From positions 67,049,427 to 67,113,426 of the forward strand of contig OW387134.1 of the NCBI GenBank assembly GCA_936440205.1: a DNA stretch of 64,000 nucleotides, given 5' to 3'. Position numbers and translations under genes: made by a program. Source of the stretch: Lepidonotus clava (taxonomy: Eukaryota; Annelida; Polychaeta; Phyllodocida; Polynoidae). This document shows, in pieces, positions 46,201-56,930 of the stretch; the stretch's first letter is position 1; the number at the start of each line of letters is the position of its first letter. The notes under the pieces were generated by a model. It was not told the origin of the DNA, did not search any database, and saw only the letters and a list, made by a program, of their open reading frames with translations.

Positions 46201-49106
46201 TCTTCTAGGCTGAGGACCCTGCAACACCACGCCTGTTGATGGTACTCTTTTTGCGTTGAGTCATATTTCTTATGTAATAAGCTTGGCTTGAAAATGCTTA
46301 AATCATTATAACTCATGACTGGGGAAGAGCATGGCCTAGGCAATGATACCTGAGTAATAAACTTCAGTAATCACCTTTCAGTCACAAGATTTTGTAAATA
46401 CACCCATCTGAGCATATGTATTAAGGTTAGACCAGTTTAAACTTGACGCATCATTAGCCCACTTTGCATGAGCAATTCTGAGAAAGGCCGTTCCCAATAG
46501 CAACGCCTCATTTCTATATACTACTTACATCCTGACTTACGGGGAAGTATTAATTGATATTATATAAACGATGTATTCGGGTCACAACTTTATTCCCTGA
46601 GCATTGATTTCAGTTCATTTGACATCGCCGTCAACTGAAACCGATTATCACACTCTACACAATGTTCTGAATCATATGACCAGTCAGTATATATTAATCT
46701 AAATGTTTGGTTTGAATAAGTCCTCATGACCATTATTTAACACATAACTGCGCAACACAAATACATAAGGAATATCCAGTGTGACCAGGTTATTTGGCCC
46801 ATATTATTTTGTAATTGTTAAGTTTATATTCCACCTGATGGTTTTGCTACTGACTTCAAAATTTGGCAATGGGATTTTAAGCTAGATAACTAAGGTTAGA
46901 CGTTGTACTGTAAACGTATCAATTTTGGCAATGTACATATTTTCGCGCATTTCGCGCACCACTATATTGCGCGAAAAAATGATGTAAGTGAAATTTATCA
47001 GTATTATAGAACAAATATAAATATCAATCAAATGCGCAAAATTATAAATGCGCGGAAATTCTAATCATTGCTTGGTGAAATAGCGCGAAAATATATATGT
47101 TCATAGTATATCATTAGAAATACTTCCTGATTTCCTTTCAAGGATGTATGGTTCCATGCCATATTTCGGATAAAATCAAACAAATTTTAAATAGCCACAA
47201 TCAAAATTGGTATGTGGAATCTAGGCTTAAGTCACCAAGTAAGAACAGGTGCAAGATCGGCAATGCCAAGCTTCATATTGCCCAAATAAAAACTGATCAA
47301 AAAGGATATCTAATTCCCCTTTGTTTCAGGTTGTGACGTGAACCGCCTGGACATGTTCCAGGAGTCGGCGCTGGTGATCCCAATCTGTTACGGAGACACC
47401 CCAGTGGTGGAGGCACTCCTCAACCTGGGCTGTAAGCTCACCAGCCGCAGCTGGGGCAACACAAGGTTAGTATGTACTTATTTATCACCCTGTGGCCAAT
47501 GAGAGGTACGTATTGGGGGAGGTGATTCCCATCTGTTACGACGACACCCCAGTGGTGGAGGCCCTACTCAACCTGGGCTGTAAACTCACCAGCCGCAGCT
47601 GGGGCAACACAAGGTTAGTATAAGTACTAATGAACTAATCTATCACCCCTGTGGCCAACGAGAGGTACGTATTGGGGGAGGTGATCCCCATCTGTTATGG
47701 CGACACTCCAGTGGTGGAGGCACTCCTCAACCTGGGCTGTAAACTCATCAGCCGCAGCTGGGGCAACACAAGGTTAGTATAAGTACTAATGAACTAATCT
47801 ATCACCCCTGTGGCCAATGAGAGGTACGTATTGGGGGAGGTGATCCCCATCTGTTATGGCGACACTCCAGTGGTGGAGGCACTCCTCAACCTGGGCTGTA
47901 AACTCACCAGCCGCAGCTGGGGCAACACAAGGTTAGTATAAGTACTAATGAACTAATCTATCACCCCTGTGGCCAACGAGAGGTACGTATTGGGGGAGGT
48001 GATCCCCATCTGTTATGGCGACACCCCAGTGGTGGAGGCACTCCTCAACCTGGGCTGTAAACTCACCAGCCGCAGCTGGGGCAACACAAGGTTAGTATAA
48101 GTAATAAGTTATCACCCCCCCCCCCAGTGGCCAGCAGGCGGTATGTATTGGGGGAGGTGCGTATGGACAGAATGTTAATACTGCTTCTCATTTTCAGTAT
48201 TTGGAATATTGCTTGGGGATTTAAGAATGACCATTAATATCCCCTTTTCATTGACGCATTAGTTTACATTTCTATGATTATATACCTCAAAGTATAAGAT
48301 ATCGCCAAACATCACTAGGCCTATTGTTTGCTGAGCCTTGATTTAGCAGGAAAAAACAATGGTTTCTGTTAAAACCAATTATTCGTGTACCATCATTAGC
48401 AACATTTTCACAAAGCTTTATTGACCTTGTCTTTATTTATCACTGCAGGAAGGTGAGAGGTAAGTACGAGGAGGACTTCCGCAAGACGCTGTACGGACGC
48501 CAGGGCCCCTACAGCCTCTTCTTCCTGGCCATCAAGTACTCGTGGTTGCACATAGCCGGCCTGCTCCTCCAGCACGGCTCCAACCCCAACAAGTACCAGA
48601 TCCACGACATCCTCAAGAACATCAAGAGCAACCTGGGCAAGTTTGACTCTGAGGGCTCCCGCCTGATCCACTGCCTGATCGCCTGTGGGTACAGACTGAC
48701 CGAGAAGGACGCCAGGAGGCTGGACACTCTAACAGAACAGGATGACTTTGACTGTTACGACGCCGACCTTGTGAACTGGCTGCGGGAGCAGTCCGTCCAG
48801 CCGCCATCTTTGAAACAGCTCTGTCGGGCGGCCCTCCGCAGCCACCTGCGGGTCACCCACGGTCTCGTGTCCATCCTGAGAAAACTCGAGAGTTTGTTCC
48901 TGCCGCGCACCCTGGTGGACTACCTGTGCGTCAGGGAGCTGGACTACGCATGCGCGGGGGAGGAGACGCCGGGGGGTGAGCGTCTGACGGAGGACGACGC
49001 CCGGAGGAGGGACCCTCTCTACTTCGCCATGCCCCGACGCCGCCCCCAGTACGACCAACATATCTACCTCCGCTTCTGGAGAGCGTCATGCTGCTTCCGG
49101 AAGTAA
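40240..49106 (+). CDS. Ankyrin repeat and SOCS box (ASB) protein, complete, 4 exons
   Basis: Exons 40240-40505, 41684-41823, 47330-47465 and 48449-49106 join in phases 2, 1, 2 to 1,200 nt, 399 aa. Seen: ankyrin repeats NDAIRTNDTGTVRHLL, DGQTPLFRSV..VGQVLLEHGAD, WTVLHEACRKGNLLMLRVLL, MTPLHIASWHGHKDIVVELV, ESALVIPICYGDTPVVEALL and YSLFFLAIKYSWLHIAGLLL. A SOCS box follows: SLKQLCRAALRSHL (BC box, L-x3-C) and FLPRTLVDYLCV (Cul5-box-like). ASB proteins use the SOCS box to recruit Elongin B/C and Cullin-5, with ankyrin repeats binding the substrate for ubiquitination. About 55 residues follow the SOCS box (basic and aromatic, ending WRASCCFRK), which is unusual since most ASBs end at or soon after it. 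The start is the ATG preceding GSGPSDLNDA; an AG at about 40175 suggests a 5'UTR exon upstream. I cannot assign the ASB number. Confidence 0.9.
40735..40910 (+). repeat. tRNA-derived SINE fragment
   Basis: GATGGTGTAGTTGTTAGGAC resembles a pol III A-box region and GGTTTGAATCC at 40797-40807 is an exact B-box match; the C-tract between them is an expansion. It is followed by a unique tail. It lies in the first ASB intron. Confidence 0.6.
41855..42329. mobile_element. MITE, AGCCCCATACCCACTAG family, copy 2
   Basis: AAGCCCCATACCCACTAAGCG and CGCCTAGTGGGTATGGGGCTT are inverted ends. The first half is close to copies 1 and 3; the second half (about 42060-42310) has many GCGATTTTCnTGnCGATT strings and may be a tandem or compound copy. 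It starts about 30 bp after an ASB exon. Confidence 0.7.
42510..42702. mobile_element. G/C-tract MITE (GGGGCGGATCCAGGGGG ends), pair with 62437-62586
   Basis: CAGGGGCGGATCCAGGGG is mirrored by CCTGTATCCGCCCCTGG. The interior CCCCCTTTTGGTGGGCACT..CCGAAGAGAA..ACGTCAC recurs in the copy at 62437-62586 (CCCACTTTTGGTAGGCA..CCAAAGAGAA..TGTCACG), so they belong to one family. Confidence 0.65.
45019..45595. mobile_element. TTAA-flanked 577-bp MITE, AGGAAACCTTGCACATAA ends
   Basis: TTAA at 45019-45022 and 45592-45595 flanks AGGAAACCTTGCACATAA and its near inverse TTATGTGCAAGTTTTCCT. The interior repeats TGACGTAGnAAGGGGAGT and GGGGAAT motifs. There is no ORF. Confidence 0.75.
46936..47100. mobile_element. 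Short MITE with TTTTCGCGC ends
   Basis: GTACATATTTTCGCGCATTT is mirrored by AGCGCGAAAATATATATGT. Several GCGCGAAA and ATGCGC motifs lie inside an AT-rich body. It ends about 230 bp before ASB exon 3. Confidence 0.55.
47374..48150 (+). repeat. 159-bp tandem array built from ASB exon 3 and its splice donor
   Basis: The last 92 bases of exon 3 (47374-47465) reappear at 47522-47613, 47681-47772, 47840-47931 and 47999-48090, spaced exactly 159 bp apart. Each copy keeps VIPICY-D-TPVVEALLNLGC with no stop in that frame and the donor ACAAG-GTTAGTA. Differences are few: Y-D-D for Y-G-D in copy 1 and I for T in copy 2. Only exon 3 proper has a good acceptor (TTTGTTTCAG); each copy is preceded by GGGGGAG without a pyrimidine tract. 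If spliced from that AG a copy would enter at TGA, so the copies are not simple in-frame ankyrin exons. A partial fifth unit with a C-tract ends the array. Confidence 0.9.
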
Positions 49107-49568
49107 GATGAAGGTGGTCACGTGGTCTCAGGGGAAGCTGGGGAAGTCCCATATCCGTTTGTGAATTATGGAACAATTATTGTGGGTCATGGCTTCCAGT
49201 TTCTGCTTCCTTTTGTAATTAGGCTTATATATTTATAGCAAACTTCAAAACTTCGATTTCATCAATTCCACAAGATTTCTTCAATTCAGGCATATAGATG
49301 GGGGTGGACCACTAAATTGGACACAGTGACATGGCCTTTTTTGGGCTTAGTGACATGCGACAGAGCCAATTCTTAAATTCGACACAGCGACAGATCTGGG
49401 ACACAAGAAACAACTCAAAAACCTGAACATTTTTTTGGTCAGCTCCTATTAGTCCGTTTGTTCCTATGTTCTTGTAAATTCACCAAAATGCAACTCTAAT
49501 GGCACATTCAAAGTGTAAATGACAATATGTGTCCTGCTAATGTACCACACTTCATAGAAAGTAACCTT

Positions 49569-50473
49569 TTAAGGACAATGGCGCCATTATAGAAGTCACA
49601 TTGAGAATTGTTTCAAACTTTACACAGTGAAAGTTCTACCCATATAGGTACCAAAAATGCAAAAATAATCGGGGGTCACCGTGCAAACTTTTTGGCTGGA
49701 CCAGTTTATTTATATGGTAATTATTCAAAAATTGACTTGCAAAATAAATTTTGAAATTTGATTTTATTTGCTAATTATTTTGATAGAAATGAAATAACAA
49801 CCAGCCAAATGTTTTTGATAAATGTGTTCATGCTTTCTCAATTGAAAAAGAAAAACTTTTGTAAAATTTTATGATGCAATATATGTTTTTAACTAGAAAT
49901 TATATCAAATAAAATAGTTCAAAAATATAAAAATTCAAAAATAAAGTTTCACACAAAAAATTTGAACATTGAAAATTGCTCTAAAAGTTAATATGACATG
50001 CATATGGATGTAGGCTATCACATTCAGCCAAAAAAACAGGGGGTCACCGTACTAATTTGGATAGCAGAGATGAATATCCGTTTAAAAACCTAAAAGTAGC
50101 CTAAAATAGCTATTTATTAGTTTTTCTACAAAATCACTGAAATGTTTATATTAAAAGTATTTTTGACAATTTTATGTTATTCCTGAGACCCTCCCAATAA
50201 TTTGGATGCATAATATGCCTTTATACACCCTATATTGAAAGAGTGACAGAAGAAAATGTAATTTATGTTGCAAATATCATTTTTAGGCAATTGCCAAGTT
50301 TTCTCAAAATTAGTCATGTTTCCCCATTTCTCCCTGGAAAACTATACATTTTAGCCAATTTTCTATACCATTTATGAATTCTACATATATTATTGAGTCT
50401 TTTTGCAAGATATGAATTAGATTGAGGAATTTTCATTTTTTGGATATCTGGAAAATGGCGCCATTGTCCTTAA
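49569..50473. mobile_element. TTAA-flanked 905-bp element, GGACAATGGCGCCATT ends
   Basis: TTAA at 49569-49572 and 50470-50473 flanks the perfect inverted ends GGACAATGGCGCCATT / AATGGCGCCATTGTCC. The interior is AT-rich with GGGGTCACCGT twice (about 49672 and 50040). There is no ORF. It lies about 460 bp after the ASB stop. Confidence 0.8.
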
Positions 50474-51976
50474 GACGGAGCCAGAACTATTGCTATGTCT
50501 CAACAAAAGGAACATAAAATGAGCTGTTTCTTGCCGACCAGATCTATAGCGTTCCGTGACGTTCTGCGAAGTTAAAAGGACGTTCTGCAAATTCACGTCA
50601 TGGCTGGGGCTGGCTATACAAAGGCAGTAGATGTGTGAGCTATAGACCCCAATCAATCGGGCGGAATGGATAGCGAATTTCGGAGTTCTGGTCCATAGGC
50701 ACAATGCTTAAGAATTAGTTTATGACTCCCTGTATCTCATATCATCACTTCCTAGAAAAAATGTTTATAGTTTTTGTTAGATATATGCCCCTTATCTATG
50801 AAATATAGAAAATCAGTATTAATTTATTAGAAATACATTATATGAAAACCAATGTTTTCTATCACCTCCAATGCTGAAGCATACGGCAGATGTCAGGAAG
50901 AGGTCCACAGCAAAAGGGAACTGGCATACGGTTTAAGGAAATGAGGCACTGTTTTATCTGTTTTACAGATCCCTGAAAATGATGAAATACTAATAGATAT
51001 ATAGGCTGTCATGACTTTGTCGATTCCCCGCATGGTTACCCTAATCATGCATGTAGGGCCTTTCAGGTTGGTAAATAGATATGAGTGTACATAGTTATAG
51101 TTATTGATGAAAAGGGGGCTTTTTGAAAATCACTACTATTTGTCTTCTAGATAAGCAGGTATAAGAAAGATTATTCACAACTATTCGTGTACATTCTGGA
51201 ATGTTGGTGCATATATTGTTAATATGATGGACATGTATTTGAACAGGATGGTGTAATGGGTAGGCATAAATTAACGGTATTATTACACTTGCCAAATCAA
51301 TAACTCTTTATATCCTTCCTCTCTGTGTAAAAAATTCAACTCACCGATCAGCCACACATTATACCCCAACAACAAAGCTAACTGCGATCAAGAATGTACG
51401 GCATTTAAAAAGAATGGCTTTGGCATTTATAGCATCCAATTTATTGCAAAATACGTTTCTGTGGTGGGGCTAAATAGCAACCCCCAACCCTTCTGCTTAC
51501 ACGCCTACTTAATTGTTTTATGCCAAATCAATGTATGTATAATGACATTCATGAAAGCTCGCCCCTTTGATATATATACATGTAAAATAAGGAACAAAAG
51601 ATTGCTATGCCACTGACGTTCCACCTGCGGTTCCAAAAGCCCAACGTCATAGAGAACTTACCATTGCTGTTTTGTTATGGGACAAGACTATAACGTGTTT
51701 TGTTTACAGGTTATACGTATGTGCTAGCCCATGTTTGACGTATTTATGGTTAAATGTATATAGTATGTAATCACCAGTAAAGGGACATCGATTAATATAC
51801 TGAAAATAGATAAGAAATAATTAACATACCCGAGCTGCGATTTGAAATGAAGAGCATATCAACATTAAGTATGTTCTGTAGAATTGTTCCGAAATAATTG
51901 AATGAATAAAGTGTAATCCGTGTACAGAAGAATTGCTAGTCACACTCTCTTAATAAGTACGGAATCATGACAGAAT
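50474..51976. other. Intergenic, no gene seen
   Basis: A moderately GC-rich patch at 50480-50700 repeats CGTTCTGCGAAGTT / CGTTCTGCAAATT. The rest is AT-rich and without recognisable structure. Confidence 0.45.
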
Positions 51977-52256
51977 GGGGCCTTCCATTAAGTACGTACG
52001 CAACAAAGGGGGGGGGGGGGGGGGTCTGACATTAAATTTTATTAAAATATGCGTACATTTATGTACAAATCCAATGCATATTTTAGTCCAAGGGGGGATG
52101 TTAGGACACTAAGTCGCAAAAGACCCTAAGTCGCAAAATTTTGTGACTTAGGGTCATTTTATGACTTAGGCCCACCCCAAGACCCTAACTCACACAAAAA
52201 ACCCTTAAATGGTAAAGACACTAAGTCGCAAAATGTATATTGATCCAAAGTCGCAA
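51977..52256. repeat. MITE fragment (GGCCTTCCATTAAGTACGTACGC family) and CTAAGTCGCAAAA repeats
   Basis: 51977-52100 repeats the ends and C/G tract of the element at 2416-2580. Next to it, 52108-52256 carries CTAAGTCGCAAAA four times, once as an inverted pair (GACCCTAAGTCGCAAAA..TTTTGTGACTTAGGGTC) that can form a hairpin. Confidence 0.55.
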
Positions 52257-52379
52257 AAAGTTCACATCTATAGATGATATGAGTGAAAAAAACATTATAG
52301 ATGAGATATATCAGAAATATCCACAAAATGTGTGAAATTATGATTATGTGATATTGTCAAAAACTACGGAATTCACAGA

Positions 52380-53022
52380 AACTTGGTAGCACAAAAAATA
52401 TATGTTTCGAGTATCAGGCCGGGGGGGGGGGGGGGTCGGCGGGGGGGGGGGGGGGGGTCGGGGGTTCCCTCTAAAATATATGAACCCCTCCAAGTGTATT
52501 TGAAATTAAATTCATTAGAAAAATCGCACATTTCCTTCATTATAATATCCTCGTGGTCAAGGGAATACAATGGCATCTGTAATACATGAATCTAAAAATA
52601 TGTGTCCATCAAAATGCGTAGGTATCTTTCCCTGCTGCCCCGCACACACCCAAGAGTCCTCGCCTGGCCACCACTCCCCCCCCCCCCCCCCCCCCCAGCC
52701 ATCCCCCCCCCCCCCCCCCCCTCGCTCAGCACCATCTCGGCCATATGGGAACTGATCAAGGCCCTGGGAACTGATCACACGCACGGACCTCTTGCCGCGA
52801 CCGTCGCATACATATCAAATTCAGATATTCTTATATACGCAGACCAACATCTTGACAAAAGAAACAAATAGGCGCACGCCTCCCCCCCCCCCCTATTTTT
52901 GCCCAAATATTGATTTTTTAATGTAAAATTCATGGGCCTGGAGGGCCCGGGAATATTCTTTGCTGTAGCACCCCCCCACCCCACCCCCTTTTTAAAAAAG
53001 AATTCCTGGATCCGCCCCTGGA
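52380..53022. repeat. Long G and C homopolymer tracts with a GCGGATCCAGG-type element
   Basis: G runs at 52422-52460 and C runs at 52677-52722 flank AT-rich sequence. The segment to 53022 ends GAATTCCTGGATCCGCCCCTGG, the right end of the common G/C-tract MITE group. ORFs here are low-complexity artefacts. Confidence 0.55.
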
Positions 53023-53063
53023 CATTGTTTGTGCGAAGCTTCCAGTCTGCGCGTATAGTTTAG

Positions 53064-53801
53064 TTAAGGTTAGAGTAGGGGGATCAGCTGCTGCTTGGGA
53101 GTACTTGTGCGTGATTCCAAATAACTCTGCTATTCCTTTGTATATTTAGACATATTATACATCAAATAAAAGCTGGATATCTCAGCTACCTAATGGTAAC
53201 ATTCATTGTATGGTAAATGTAAGAATAAAAGCAGAGAAGAAGGAGACAAAATAAAAAACGGATTAATTTACTTTTATTTTTTGAACATAGATTTCTCCTT
53301 CGCTATTGTCATAAGACATACACTATTTTTTCTGCCCATCAACAACATTGTCCTTGAGGGAAGCGTGTCTCAAAATTTTGATTTAGTTCTTAGTTATGTT
53401 TTTATTATGCAAAATGTAAAAAATATTGAAAAATATATTATTTTATTTTTCTACATTGAATAAAAAATTAACCAGGACCTAAATCAAAATTCTGAGACAC
53501 GCTTCCCTCAAAGGGAGTGTCTTCAACATACTTGAGAAATGTCATAACCATTGGAGAAGTATTGACTGAGAAATCTTTGTTCAAAAAATATAAGTAAGAA
53601 AATGAACATTTGCACTTTAAATGTCCTGCTCATTACTCATTTTGTGCTTTACAACATTAAAAGTTATATCCCTGAATAGATATGAAACTCAGCTATTTTT
53701 TGATATATCATTTGTCAAGATATCTCATATATTGCTGGAGATATACTAGTTTTAGTCTGACTAACCGAAATGCAGTGCTGATCTCCCTACTCTATCCTTA
53801 A
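53064..53801. mobile_element. TTAA-flanked 738-bp element, GGTTAGAGTAGGGGGATCAGC ends
   Basis: TTAA at 53064-53067 and 53798-53801 flanks inverted ends of the form GGnTAGAGTAGGGnGATCAGC. Inside are nested inverted repeats: CTTTTATTTTTTGAACATAG / mirrored near 53580, and GAGGGAAGCGTGTCTCA at 53356 mirrored by TGAGACACGCTTCCCTC near 53495. The inner plan is shared with the element at 55325-56038. Confidence 0.8.
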
Positions 53802-53821
53802 GATGCGCGGACTTACAATCC

Positions 53822-54215
53822 GGGCATACAAGGGGTGCCGATAGATGCGGCTAAGTTGGTGTCTCTAATCTTCTCAAGTCAAGGCCCCTGTCGCCGCTAC
53901 CGCTCTACCAGTGCGCGGTAGCGGCTGGGGGATTGGTTGGTGAGGATGGTAACCAGGCCAGTCACCACGTGGAGCACACCCTGGCCCCAGCTGGGTACCC
54001 CCTACCCTGGTTGCCGGGGCCGACCGCTAGCGCTTAGTTTACCATAAATAAGTGACCAACCCCCATGCCTTAAGCACTGTACATATTGGGACTCAGTGAG
54101 GGTTTGTATCCGACCTAGATACTGAGGCGCGAACACACGACGGGTGATTCTAATTATAGCCCAGTCCCCTCCAAGGCAGTGGTCAGTCCCCGTACCAGGG
54201 GTGACTGTGTTAATA
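53822..54215. repeat. GC-rich segment of unknown nature, possibly SINE/LINE-derived
   Basis: It contains CCGCTACCGCTCTACC..GGTAGCGG hairpins, TGGTTGGTGAGGATGGTAACC, and on the minus strand a tRNA-like CACCCGTCGTGTGTTCGCGCC. Composition differs sharply from both flanks. It directly abuts a TTAA element. No coding frame was found. Confidence 0.35.
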
Positions 54216-54864
54216 TCGTGTTAATATCCAAAAATAAAATACCGTGTTAATATCCATTAAATGTTTGTCGCAGAATGCGCAGAATAATGAGTGGCCAGAT
54301 GCTATAGCTTTTGATGCTTTGGGTAGTTGTTTGATTGTCTTTTGATTATTCGAAAAAGAGGTACCCACTACGCGATCGAAGCTTTTTATAACTTTTGGTG
54401 GAACATAATTATAGTTATCATGCATTAGTAATTTTGGCTTAAATATATGGCGTGTTTTAATATGGCACCTAGCCCATGGAAATCAATATCAAATGGTTTG
54501 ATCGTACAGTTGGTACTCACAAAATACAAAGGGTCCTGCGTTGCTTACTAATGTTTGGGTCAACACATTGTTACTACATTTTTCACAAAATACCAGCAAT
54601 TCCATTTCGGAAATTCGCTTTGTTTAGACGAGATAACCGACTTATACAGGTTAACCTGAATGCCATAAGAATGATGTAGTATATAAGTCCTGTGAGCCTA
54701 AGGAAATGATCAACTAGTAGCTATGTCAACGAGTAATTAACAATTAGAATATATAAGTAACCGTGGTAATTGACAATTTACTAGGTCTGATTTGTAGGTG
54801 AACTCAACGGAATTTACTTAGGCTATACCTATCAGATCAATTTAAAACTTGGAGGGGGGTGGGG

Positions 54865-55075
54865 TGGCTAGTGGATAGCTTGCTGGCATTGTACGCAGCT
54901 GGTCGGAGTTCAACCCATGGTGCTGCCAGTTAGACCACCTCACCTTGCCGTTGTTTCCACCCCCATAGAAACGATCACAGTACTTGGTACAAAATCACAA
55001 ATGTGAGTTGGTGTCGATATAGCTGAAAAATTGCTGAGCACACCTTAAACTCCAACAGTCATCCTGCATAATGTT
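54865..55075 (+). repeat. tRNA-derived SINE
   Basis: TGGCTAGTGG at 54865-54874 matches a pol III A box and GAGTTCAACCC at 54906-54916 a B box, about 32 nt apart as in tRNAs. The tail ends ACCTTAAACTCCAACAGTCATC; a matching TTAACTCCAACAATCATCATC tail occurs at about 42716, so the family is dispersed. Confidence 0.65.
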
Positions 55076-55324
55076 TTAAAACTCTGGAAAGGAATGAGAA
55101 AATGAACAGATGAAAATGCCTAGATTTTTTCTGCAAATACATTCCCTGGAGATGAAAAGATGTATTCTCATGAAAAGAACAACACATTAGAGGAAGTCAA
55201 AAGGAAAACATCTAAGAGATAGTTGAAACAATCGAAATGATTTACATAAACCGTGGTGGCGGACAAGAAGTTATATTTTTCTCCAACGGTTTGACTCGCA
55301 TTTGATGAAAATAATTATTTTCTC

Positions 55325-56038
55325 TTAAGGACAGACAGCAGTCGTAGAGGGCGTTTTTCATTTATGGTTCATTACTTGCTCAATAAACAAGATATAATAT
55401 CATATCATATATCATATGAAAGGTAATTTTGTCCTCTATTAAATGCTTTATTTCATTTTGCAATAATATTAGATTTCCAGAAATTATATTCAGAAAACCT
55501 ATTTTTTCACTTTTATTTTTTGAACATGGATTTCTTGGTTACTATTTAATGGACACGTTTCATATTTTACAAGGGTATGACAAACAATCAGTTCTAGTGA
55601 ACTGTGTCTCAGAATTCTTATTTAGACAATAGTTTGCATTTTATATCAAAAAACGGGTAACTTTTTATTTAATTTTTTTCTTTTTTTTTTCTAGATTTTA
55701 TAAAACAAAAACTAAGACCTAAATAAAAAATCTGAGACACAGTTCACTAGATCTGAATGTTAGCTACGTGTTCCAAAAATTTCATAAGTATATCTTGTAT
55801 ATTAAGCAAGATATGCGTGTTGAAAAAATAAAGGAGAAAATGTGTTTTTCCAATTTTCCTATCTCCTCACATCAACATATTTTCTCCCATTTATAAATGG
55901 TTAATATCAGTAGGTAGATTGTTAAGTTGGCTATTTAATCATATATTTTGTATCTATATATCTAGAACAACAGATAAGTATGGCAACGTTAAAGGGAGTG
56001 GTGTGAATTGACCCTCAACGACTGCTGTCTGTCCTTAA
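55325..56038. mobile_element. TTAA-flanked 714-bp element, GGACAGACAGCAGTCGT ends
   Basis: TTAA at 55325-55328 and 56035-56038 flanks GGACAGACAGCAGTCGTaGAGGG and its inverse. Inside, CTTTTATTTTTTGAACATGG and a hairpin AGTGAACTGTGTCTCAGA (55598) / TCTGAGACACAGTTCACT (about 55732) repeat the layout of the 53064 element, with different terminal sequence. Confidence 0.8.
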
Positions 56039-56254
56039 CCCATGCTGTTTTTATCATCGTCACATTATAAAGCTGCCAATTATCGACTTTTACTACATAT
56101 ATCCTGTCACATTTTTGAGAGCTTATCTATTAGTCCCTGTCCATTATTTCAAAATACAATAATAATCAAAACCCTAAATCTTAGGCAGAGATTATTGAAC
56201 TTGATATGATAAATTGCGCAATGTATATCGTATCGCTCTTGTTGCATTACTTTA

Positions 56255-56537
56255 CAGGCCCGTAACTAGGGGAGTAAGCGGGGGTGGCGCGCCACTCCCC
56301 CCCCCCCCCCCATAGAACAAAATTAGTTAAATATTCCACTTTTCCTTTAAAAATTCACTCAAACCCCCTAAAAAATCGGGAGAAAATATTGAAAAGTTCC
56401 ACTTCGGGAATCTTGCCACCCCCTATTTAGGTTTAAATTTATTGAAATAATAAGCAAAAGTTCCACCTAGGGATTCTCGCCACCCCCCCCCCCACCCCAC
56501 ACCCACCCACCCACTGCAGACCCTGGGAACGGGCCTG
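56255..56537. mobile_element. G/C-tract MITE with CAGGCCCGT..ACGGGCCTG ends
   Basis: CAGGCCCGTAACTAGGGG and CCCTGGGAACGGGCCTG are inverted ends. AAAAGTTCCAC..GGGATTCTTGCCACCCCC is repeated inside. Related ends bound 24961-25389. Confidence 0.6.
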
Positions 56538-56699
56538 CTTTAGTCAGGGTTAAATGCACCCACAGCTAAATGTAGGCCTATAATTCATAATTATCAAAAT
56601 TAAATTGGAGATTCCCGCTCCGCCCAAATCAGCTAATCCTGATGTTAATGACCCATGATCTCCTTCAATATCCTACATGGAAATGTAGGTAATGTGCCT

Positions 56700-56930
56700 A
56701 TATAATCCCCCGGCCGTCCTTGAGCTGTAAATGCCTGATTAATGTGAGTGTCCGCAGGAGGCCCGCCTCTAATGGCCAACCGGAAATGGGTTCATGAGCT
56801 GCCCATAATGACTCTGCGTCCGCTTCCGGTAGCACTTTGTTCTAGGCGCGCCCCCTGTGGTTAAGTACCCAAACCAGTCCTCTTCTGTCCCGTGTCAGGT
56901 AGAATCGTTCCCTGATGGGTTGCAGTAGTA
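56700..56930. promoter_or_regulatory. CpG-rich non-coding block, possible regulatory element
   Basis: GC- and CpG-rich (CCCGCCTCTAATGGCC, CTGCGTCCGCTTCCGGTAGC, AGGCGCGCCCCCTGTGG) between AT-rich repeats, with no splice-bounded ORF. It lies between the 3' ends of the ASB and GPCR genes, where a promoter would not be expected. Confidence 0.3.

Larger units (their letters stand above)
41824..47329. other. Large second ASB intron (5.5 kb), repeat-filled
   Basis: It holds several MITEs listed separately. At 42889-42998 AGAAGACCC..GGGTCTTCT bounds a short inverted-repeat element, and ATTTTATCACCC (about 43000) is mirrored by GGGTGATAAAAT (about 43110). At 44394-44426 CCGATAGTTACCAA and TTGGTAACTATCGG form a perfect hairpin. 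ATACGGCCTTAA at 44516-44527 resembles the right end of the 13619 MITE. No gene was recognised. Confidence 0.5.

Noticed and set aside
47522-48090. Reading the exon 3 copies as four extra in-frame ankyrin exons
   Set aside because: Copies lack pyrimidine-tract acceptors and entry from the nearest AG meets TGA at once; the phase does not fit.
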